From Mycteria americana (Eukaryota; Chordata; Aves; Ciconiiformes; Ciconiidae), in NCBI RefSeq assembly GCF_035582795.1, contig NC_134396.1, forward strand, positions 34,362,183-34,426,182: a stretch of DNA of 64,000 nucleotides, given 5' to 3'. The first letter of the stretch is position 1. Each line of letters opens with the position of its first letter. Positions 55,321-64,000 of the stretch are shown in pieces. The notes under the pieces are model-generated. The model made no database searches. It was not told the DNA's origin and saw only the letters and a program-made list of their open reading frames with translations. The position numbers were made by a program, and so were the translations under genes.

Positions 55321-58300
55321 ATTTGTGGCTTCCAAACCTCATTTTCTAACACTTCTAGTTTACAGGGGGAAGGGAGAGACAAAAACTATAGGTATAACAT
55401 CCCCAGATATAATCAAGTGACATCCTTTATATCTTGGTTCATTTTTCCACTGTATAGTAAACCGAGATCATTGTTTGGCACACTGCAAAAATATTTGGGT
55501 CACATACAATACCATACAATGCCATTGTATTTTGACATGTGGGTAATGCACTAATATTATCTGTTAATACTGCACATGAATATTTGAGATGTTTGCTCCA
55601 TATTCTTTACCCTCACAAACTTCTCTGACGCCCATAGATAGTCCATTCTCTGTTTTCCAATTACTCCCTTTCCTGTGATTTTGAGCAGAGATTATGTCAA
55701 GAAGATGCCAGCTATTTGAGGAACAGGTTCTATTCAGGAAAATTTGTCTGCTTCTCTGTAATGCCAAAATCTATAGTTTAATTCAATCACAGATACCAGA
55801 TGATGATAAAAAGAATCCATTTCATACGTCTGTATCCTGTTTTTACTAGAGTTATTTAAAAATAACTTTATCTTGTTTTCCTTCAGGATTTGCTGGTGTA
55901 ACTATGGCTTTCAGAAAATTGGAAAAAGAAAGAAATTTTTAAAAGTGAACACATTCTGATATTCCTTATTCTTACTTTTCTTCTACTTACACTGGACCTG
56001 CTAAATTCCAGCAGTTACACAGATTTCAATCAGTGCTGTTTCAAATACCAATAAAAAGAACAGCCTAGAATAACCATATATAGTAAGTAATGCAGTAACA
56101 TACCACTGTTAAACCAACTGGCATGATAAATTAATGAGATTATTTTTCTATCTGTGTTTCCCAGCAGTGCTTAAAAAAATGAATTAAACTGAATTTTCAT
56201 CCCCTTCAAATAATACACAAATATATACCCATAATAGAAATTGTCTCTTTTCCTGAATAAATCATTTTGGTTATCTAACCCTGGAACATAGACTAATTTG
56301 GGCTACAGAATTTAATCCAGCTAATCCTGTACATAGCTTCTGATTTAGTCACCGTATATTATGAGAAAAGGCAACCAAGTTTAGTGTGAAGATGTGAATT
56401 AATTTCGATCATTGTTTCATACAAGGATAAATCAGAGGAATAGCTCTAAGCACACAAAAGCTAAGAAAATGTGCCTCTAGGTTCTGCAGCAATGAAGCAT
56501 TTGTACTTCTTCAGTGGTCAGGCACAAGCACGCATGCCTTGTATGTCCTCTTCTGTCCAATACTTTCTTGCCACCTCCTTTTCCTACACCAATATACTTG
56601 CAACAATTTTCTCCTTTATCCAGCCACCTTTACCACAAAACCTGCCAGAACCTAATTACCCTTGAGATCTCTCTCCTCTCTAACTTTGACTGACACATGT
56701 CAATGGGTTTAAAAGTTACAAGGGGTGAAGGAAGGCAGCCATGCACATAGTGTGACCACAGAATACTTCTTGCTTAAGAAACCAGACATAATAGTTATTA
56801 AACTTATTCCAGCCGCATAAAACAATAGAAAAGCCCTATGAAGTAGTCAAAATACATTTTAAAAAAAGTTCCACAAGGAAAAAAATACATGCTTCCCGAT
56901 AATGATATTCATTTTGTAAGTGTTCAAATTAGGGAGAAAGTTACTGGGGGATTTTGCTAGTAGGTTGGTTTGTACACATATTCCACCGGTGACTGTAATG
57001 GAGTTCTTTCAGATTTATAGTGACTCAGGAAAAGCATGAATAAAGTTCTCTGGAGGTACAATATGGGTAGATTTGTGAAAGGAAGGAAGGAAATTCAGGG
57101 CAAAAAAGTTGTGATTAGATAACATTCGTCTCAAATCAAAACAAAACACAAAAATGCAGCTGGCTAAGAATAGGAAATTCATCCATGCCTTGGTTTCCTT
57201 CCTTGGAAGTAATGAGGTTCACAGATTCAAAAGCCTGCATCTCTGTTCTGCACAGCCCTGCATGTAGAGAAACCTTTCAAGTGGTAGGAGAGGTGGGACT
57301 CCTGTTGATACAGACTACTTTGAGATTTCCTAGGCTGAGTAAGAGTCTCAATTAGTGAATTCAGAGTCAGGAAAGAAAACAAATCAAAACACAAGCATTA
57401 AGATGAAATAGAATGATCTTCTGGCAAAGCAACAAATTCACTATTAGTCCAAGAAAACAAGTTTTTGGACAGAACTTGTGTAAAGTTTCTTACTTCTGAG
57501 GTGCACAGATTTAAAACACTGGAATTTTCACAGTGGAAACTGGCAGGTGTAGGACGAAAGTGACATAAATGGGTTTTTAAAGATGTGACTATTATATATG
57601 TAAGAGCTACTGGGATCATGAAGAGGTTCTCCAACCAACTGAAGACATGCATACACACACACACAAAAGGAAAAAAAAAAAAAAAGAAAGAAAAACCAGA
57701 CAAGAATGTGGATGTCTAACCTCTACAGTTTGGTGGAAGTTCACTGGATTTGCCCTCCCCAAAACCATGCACCTTTCCACCTATTAAGGTGTCAAAGTTC
57801 TGAGGGAGTAAACATTGATACTGCAAGATTAATTTCCTCTCATTTATTTCTGCAGTTCTACCAGAAAATATCTCAACCTCTTGGAAACTTTCTGTTTTTG
57901 TATTATAGAGAATGCAATAGAGGATATGTCAAGCAAAGGAAGTTATGCAGTGAATAAGTATGAACAACAATTCTGGATATTTACAGTGTGCCAAAATAGC
58001 AAGAATTGAGCAATTCAGTGTTCCTGCATTCTAGCTCCAACTTCTTATATTAGTGTATAGAGGTTCTGCCTCACAGGCAGCTGGAGACAAGATCCAGATG
58101 ATTTAGACTTTATGAGGAGTATCTCAAAAGAAAACATGTCTTTCTTTCCCAGGACTGTCTCATAAAAAGATACACACATGAAAAACAAGAACTATTACTT
58201 ATCTCTTCTCAAGTATCTTTAGACAAAGCAGCAGCTTGGTCTCTGTGTGTCTGAAGTACCAAGACAGCTAATAAATTAAGCCGTTCTTGAAAACAAATTG

Positions 58301-58437
58301 CTTCCCTGGAATGAGATTGTGTCAGTTGGTCTCTATACACAGTTTCCCAGCCCTGGTGAACTTTACTTCTGACTTCATTACTTCTGACGCAACAAATCCT
58401 GACCTGAATAAAGAAAAATAGGTGCCATCACATGCCA

Positions 58438-58823
58438 CAGGGACACGGCTCAGACAGCTGTCCCCAGCTGACCAAAGGGATATTCAGTACCACACGACGT
58501 CATGCTCAGCATATAAAGCTGGGGAAGAAGGTGGAAGGGATTCGGAGTGATGGCGTTTGTCTTCCCAAGTAACCGTTACGCGTGATGGAGCCCTGCTTTG
58601 CTGGAGATGGCTGAACACCTGCCTGCCCATGGGAAGCAGTGAATGAATTCCTCGTTTTGCTTTGCCTGCATGAACGGCTTTTGCTTTCCCTGTTGAACTG
58701 TCTTTATCTCAGCCCACGAGTTTTCTCACTGTAACTCTTCCGATTCTCTCCCCCATCCCTCCATGGGGGAGTAAGCGACCGGCTGTGTGGTGCTTAGTTG
58801 CTGGCTGGGCTTAAACCACAACA
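58438..58823 (+). mobile_element. Truncated avian endogenous retrovirus LTR
   Basis: Same kind of LTR as at 43879-44451, but opposite in orientation and lacking the 5' part of U3. Visible in order: the ccagctgaccaaagggatat part, a TATAAA box at 58512-58517 (atataaagctgggg), the cgtttgtcttcccaagtaac part, and the terminus aaaccacaaca ending in CA at 58823. Antisense to GNA14. No viral coding sequence nearby. Confidence 0.85.
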
Positions 58824-61800
58824 AGTGTACAGGGAAATATGAAAAAATTATTTAAGTAAATGTGCATCTTTAAGAACATTTAGTCCTCAACTGGCAATAA
58901 TCTAAGTATGCTAGATGATTCCACAAAATGTATCTTAGTTTATGAGATTATCTTTAACACTTCAATCTTTAGGATTAACATTTTAGTTACACTACACTCC
59001 ATACTAGGCTGTTTCTTCCAAATTTCTCCCATCTTCTTTTTTGAAATAACAAATCGACCATCATTGTGAAGTAATGCAGGACTTCAATGTCTAAAAAATT
59101 TTAAACACAGGAAGTACCAGATATCTAACAATATCTAACAATCTGCTTTACCAGATTTCCAGTCCATATTTGTAGACATAATTATTTTAGATGCGTTGCT
59201 ATCTGAACTAAAATGATCTCCCAGTCTTTTGATGTTGACCCACTACTAAGGACTGTTTTTAAGGACAATGTCCTTGGAAGTGTATGCTTTCCCACTGAGC
59301 CAAGCTGCTTGGCTGTCTAATTTCCTTGCTAAGTAAATTCCTTGGATATTATCTTATGTAGCATTGTAAGGGTACATCATGTTGTACGGCAGGTGAATGC
59401 TGCCAAACATAACATGTCCCTGCCCGGAGAGATTACATTCTAAAGACACTTCAGACACCTCACAGCACAGCCCATGTGAGCATGGCTTCTAGACTTACAC
59501 CAGTCTGAAATGCTTCCTCCTTAACCCCTTCAACTCATGTAGGGGACCAGGTGCACTATTCATTCCAGTATCCAGCAGAAAAGCAAGTGAAGACAACTGC
59601 CAAATGCAACTGTTACTGTTATTTTTCTATATTCAAGAATATCCCTGTATTCTCAAACAGGGATATGAAGAATCTTATGTTGGACTTCTGTTCCCCAAGC
59701 TCTGAAGATTTGGCATTCTCAGCTTCTGTTTAATTTACTAAGTCGTAAGTTTAAGTAATGAATAGACCAAACAAACTTTATTTAAGAAATTAATTCCACA
59801 TTTTCATGAAAGCCATTTCCTGTTCATTACTCTCCACTGAGCTTTTTAAAATCCATGGACACAAAAGCCCAGTCTATACTTTCCCTTCATCTGCTAAAAT
59901 ATGGGGAAGCAGAGCACTCTGCATTTTGGTTTTGACTTTTGAAAGGCAAAAGGAAAGAAAGGAGATTTACTGTCATTTCCTTGTTAAGTAGCAAGAACCT
60001 CTACCTGAAGACACTTTAGGCTATGGCAAAACTCCCAACTGCACAACTGATTCCTCTCTCAGCTGTCTTTATCAGCAGTGGCCCTGGAAAATGGAATCTT
60101 GCTCTCACATTTAAATTCCTATCACAATTTTTTTTTTAAATAAAAAATAATCCAAGCGTGTAGACTCTAGCAAACAGAAACCCACTTGCTTCACTAACAC
60201 CTTGATGGTTTTATGTCTCTTGAGGAAAATACTAGATATTATGAAACACTGTCAATTGAGCATCAAAGTTGATGTATTGCTTGAAAAATCTGGGCTGTTA
60301 AGAACAATATGATGAAACAGAAGATGTATCTTAAATGCCTGCCCAGTTTGCGAATGATTTACTTTGACAAGGGATGTTGGAAAACCCATTTTCCTCTATC
60401 CTGAAGATGGTTGTTACTTTAAAACAGGTAAAAAAATGAACGTAAGAACCAAAGAACTGACATTTTAGATTGTATGTTCTGATGTACTGCTGTTGGTAAT
60501 TTATTCCAAATGCTCTATATACATTGGGACTGGAGATGGAGAGTGAATGAGTGTATATTTCTCACCCAAATCAGCCTTATCATAGGTCTTGCAAATCCTA
60601 GGTATGAGTTCTAATTTTGTTACGACTTAGCTCTGTGGAAGGAACAGAAGGTCTGTGTTCTGGTGTTGCAAATCTTCCCAGAAAACTGTTTAGAAAACAT
60701 TTCACAAAGAACATACCTGATGGGTTTTCATAATTTCTATGCTCCCCTCTGAGTCTTACAGTTCACATAGTAAACTTCACCCCTTCAGTTTTACAGACTA
60801 ACATGAATTAAATATTGCTTGTAATAGAGATAGAGGTCATTATTTACAAATTATTGCTTAAAAAAATATTTACAAATATAGGACAGTATGAGCCTCTTTT
60901 TCTTTCTAAATAACTTGTTACATATGTCAGCAAAATAAATGCCATGGAATTTTAAGCCAAGAAATTTTTTACATTTTTGAGAACAGGAGAAGAATACCAT
61001 ATTTTCACCATGTCCATCAATATTTTCACTGTCTATAATTTTATTTTTTAATCTAAGAATACTCTGTACTTAAAAGATTTGATGTCTACAGTCCTGACCC
61101 TTCCCTCATCCTGTTTGCCTCTACTGCCTTAGATATAAAAATGTGTTGAAAGTGAAAATGCCTTACAAACTTGAAAAGAATTCTGGGTTTCATGGCTCCT
61201 CATTTATTACTTACTGGTAACTCAGTTTTGCTTTAAGAATGAGAAGACATCATCATAATACTTTCCAACTGGGAGCCATGGTAGTGGTAAAGTATAAAAT
61301 CCAACAACCGTCTGATAAATAAAGCTGTACACAACCTGCCTCAGAAGAGATCTCATGCTGTTTCATCCAGCAATAATCTTTGACTGAATCTCCCCTTCCA
61401 TGATGTGAAACCACCTCCTTCCTCTCCAGCAGAGCAGAAATACTGATAGTCAGGTGATGGGATAGTTGAGACATGGACACTTTCCATACCTTTCGCTGAA
61501 GTCACAGAACTTCTAGTGGAACAGTACTTACAATGCCACTCTTTAACAGCAAGTATTTAGTGGAGCCTGGGAATCTACATCTGCCTTTTCCAGGTGACAG
61601 TCTAAAAAGCACAGAAATAGTTTTTCAAAAGCAAAGTTATTCAAGCAGAAACAAAAGAGGAAAAAAGAGACATTCCTTCCAACTCCTAATTTGGAGGTTG
61701 GAGCACTCACTTGAAGAATGGAGACCTGAAGTTTAATCTCTGCTCTGATGTGTACTAAGCACTTCTGAACGTTGCTGTTTTATATTACTCCATGCGAAGT

Positions 61801-64000
61801 GCCACACCACCACCAAGAGAGGCTCGATTGTTTAGGATACCTTGCTCACTATGAGGTGTTTAATTTGTCCCTATAACAAAGGCAGACGAACATCAAAACA
61901 GATGAGTGCTGAAATGCTTGATACAGCAATGCCTAACTCTGCATGAATGATTTGAGGCAAAATGACAACTCTTTACATTAAAGAAAAGGACATACTCCTT
62001 CTTGCACAAAAGGCCTACTGCATGTAATAGAATTGGAAGAATTCATCTTTTGATGGCTTGTCTCCACTGGTACCTGCCTCCATGACAGTTTTCAGCAAGT
62101 ACTTTTTCCTGTTGTATGCTAGAGTCATCTAAAGCACAGAGAAAGTGGCTTTGTAAAAGAAGTCCTAGCACACAAATTTACCAGACCTCTCCAAGTACAT
62201 TAGACCATCATTAAATGGTCACCATTAGACCATTATTAGTACAAGACCTTCAAGTACATTAGGAAGCATGATACAGCTAATATAATACACTTGGGTACAC
62301 TTCCAGCAAAGCCCTTAAATGCTGTTGAGATGCTGCTGATGAGATAGTAAATTACCACAGACAAAGGACAGGAGAGTAATCTTGTGGATTAAGAAGAAGC
62401 TAAAAGACAGAAAAATAACAGGGGTCTTAGATGATCCATCTCACAGAGAAGAGGGTTCAGCAGCAGACTTGATCAGGTAGCTGTTACCCCATTCCACAAA
62501 CAATCCACAAAAGATTACACCTTTACTGAGGTTACAGAGCCCAAAGGTAACTCAAAATTAATTAAGACAGGCAAAGCTAAAGCTGACACTGAGTAAACAC
62601 AGAAGAATTTCACAGTGCTGAGTGACTGGAAAAATAAACTGACAGATCAAACAAAACAAACAAGCAAACAAAGTTAAGAGGATCATTCCCTAGTGGAACT
62701 ACGAATGTCTTGATTCTGGCCTCTGTTTCATACTGCATCCAGGCAGTGGAAAGAATAATTGTAAGGGATCAGTGTAACCACACCCTATTTCTTACAGACT
62801 TTCCCTAAAAGCTCACTAGTGGGCCCTAAGGCTCACTAGTAGGACTGGCTGGACTTTTGGTTTTATTTGGCAGAATAGGATTTATGATCTTCAGTGGAAT
62901 TAAACTGGCTCTGTTTGACTGACCACTTAGTTTCTGTGGAAAACAAATTTCAGATTATTTCCTCCAAAGCTACAAAGTTATAATGGAAACTGTTAGCTTA
63001 TCCACAGTGTTCTTTGGATTTATTTTGTCTCTGAAACAAGATTGTTTTGAAACATTCATATAAGCAAAGACTTTTATTTTCTAATGTCCAATCACTTACT
63101 CATGACTGTTCAAAGACAACTTTCATTACACAAGCATACTTTCTCCAATGAAAAATACATCGTAGGGTTTTGATCTGCTTTGCCAGACCACCCAGAAGTT
63201 TATTCATAAGGAAGAAAGCCAGAAACCTTTCAGGAGAAATCCTTGCAAATTAATAAGTGTAAACAAATTTTAGATGCATACAGTTCCAAAAGAAATTACT
63301 TGTAAAGTGTAACTCTCTTGCAAGTTTTAAGTCACCCTGCACTTTTTTGTATTCCAATTGACAAGTATAATAGAATAGCGGTGTCACATTGCTGCAAATA
63401 GTTGTAGGATTTTCCTCAGTTAAGAATTCTAGGTTGCAAAATTATGCTGCAAAACTAAGCCTCTCAAAAAAAGTTTGTACTTCACATACAAAGATGCTTT
63501 GGCACTCTAAACATTTTTTTTTTTTAAATTATCTTCTTCACCTCTGAATAAGGAACTTTTGAGGTTTGAAAATGTTGCAAAACTGGGAATATATCCTGCT
63601 TGGATTTCTCAGCTCAAAAATTGTCTCAGTTTGTATTTACATTTTCTTCTTCTGAGTTTGTAACTGGAGAGTGAAATCCAAAGAAGTCCAACTTCAAGCT
63701 ATGTATGAAGCACAGCTATAATCTGAAAGCCTCTGTCTTTGATCAACATTGTGAAGGGAACAATGCACAGATAAGTTAGGAAGAATAGAGTAAACCAGGC
63801 AAGTTAAAAAAAATACCCCTCTAATCAAAGAGATTGCACAGAAACATCATGTCCATGCTAGGACCTATTTAACAAGAGGTCGTAACCTTACTTTCTCATC
63901 TTCCCTTTCATTTATTCTTGATTATATTTTTACGTAGCTAACATTCATTACAAAGATTAGGAAAGCAAACGACAACACTTCTGATATATTTTGTGGAAGC

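Larger units (their letters stand above)
48270..64000 (-). other. GNA14 intron 2 (partial, at least 15.7 kb)
   Basis: No match to GNA14 exon 2 (P-loop GTGESGKS, IIHGSGYSDED) was found on the - strand, so the rest of the window is read as intron. Contents seen: CR1 at 48880-49757, a 24-bp tandem duplication at 51101-51148, an A/C tract at about 52337-52377, a C13 run at 53888-53900, a purine-pyrimidine alternating AT/CA-rich stretch at 55241-55320 and an LTR fragment at 58438-58823. Open frames of 60-126 codons here match nothing I recognise. Confidence 0.75.

Noticed and set aside
61253..61480. Open frame of 75 codons on -
   Set aside because: No similarity to any family I know and no exon signals in phase with GNA14.
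48270..64000. GNA14 exon 2 or 1 in the last 15.7 kb
   Set aside because: No - strand sequence coding the P-loop or the following helix was seen; long first introns are normal for this gene.

Overview
The window is nuclear DNA of a vertebrate, almost certainly a bird. It is AT-rich and intron-rich, and every exon I could place is bounded by GT-AG signals. The interspersed repeats are avian in type: CR1 LINE 3' ends and two long terminal repeats (LTRs) of an avian endogenous retrovirus family. Two genes lie tail to tail. In known amniotes VPS13A and GNA14 are adjacent and convergent, and in birds this block is on chromosome Z, so a Z-linked segment is the likely source. The species cannot be told from the sequence alone.

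Left half, + strand (1 to about 34.9 kb): the 3' part of VPS13A (chorein), a bridge-like lipid transfer protein of membrane contact sites. Twenty-one coding exons from 499 to 34020 splice in a single continuous frame and encode about the last 791 residues: the end of the adaptor-binding (VAB) region, the conserved C-terminal amphipathic-helix (ATG2_C-like) region, and the C-terminal PH-like domain. A separate alternative terminal exon (20547-20612) with its own stop and downstream poly(A) signals would give a shorter protein that loses the PH-like domain and ends in a short acidic tail. It corresponds to the alternative 3' end known for human VPS13A.

Middle (34.0-40.9 kb): the 3' UTRs of the two convergent genes and the gap between them. 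The best poly(A) signals are near 34880 (+) for VPS13A and 39115-39120 (-) for GNA14. A distal + signal lies at 36902, only 12 bases from a - strand signal.

Right half, - strand (about 39.1-64 kb): GNA14, a Gq-class G-protein alpha subunit. Exons 3 to 7 (48269 down to 40855) have sizes 155, 129, 130, 154 and 191 nt in one frame and encode the last 252 residues, including switch I and II and the G3, G4 and G5 nucleotide-binding motifs. Exons 1 and 2 (with the P-loop) were not found and should lie beyond 64000. The 15.7 kb from 48270 to the end is therefore read as intron 2.

Mobile elements: an antisense CR1 in a VPS13A intron (1452-1815), two CR1 copies in direct orientation on either side of GNA14 exon 3, a full-length-looking solo LTR at 43879-44451 (-), a truncated LTR at 58438-58823 (+), and a probable ancient MIR/CORE-SINE remnant at 27031-27150. 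I found no tRNA or rRNA gene, CRISPR array or other non-eukaryotic system, and no evidence for a wholly new gene system. The most interesting signals are the alternative VPS13A terminal exon with a perfectly duplicated branch-point-like motif in front of it, a very strong cryptic splice acceptor before the last VPS13A exon, and the CR1 arrangement around GNA14 exon 3.
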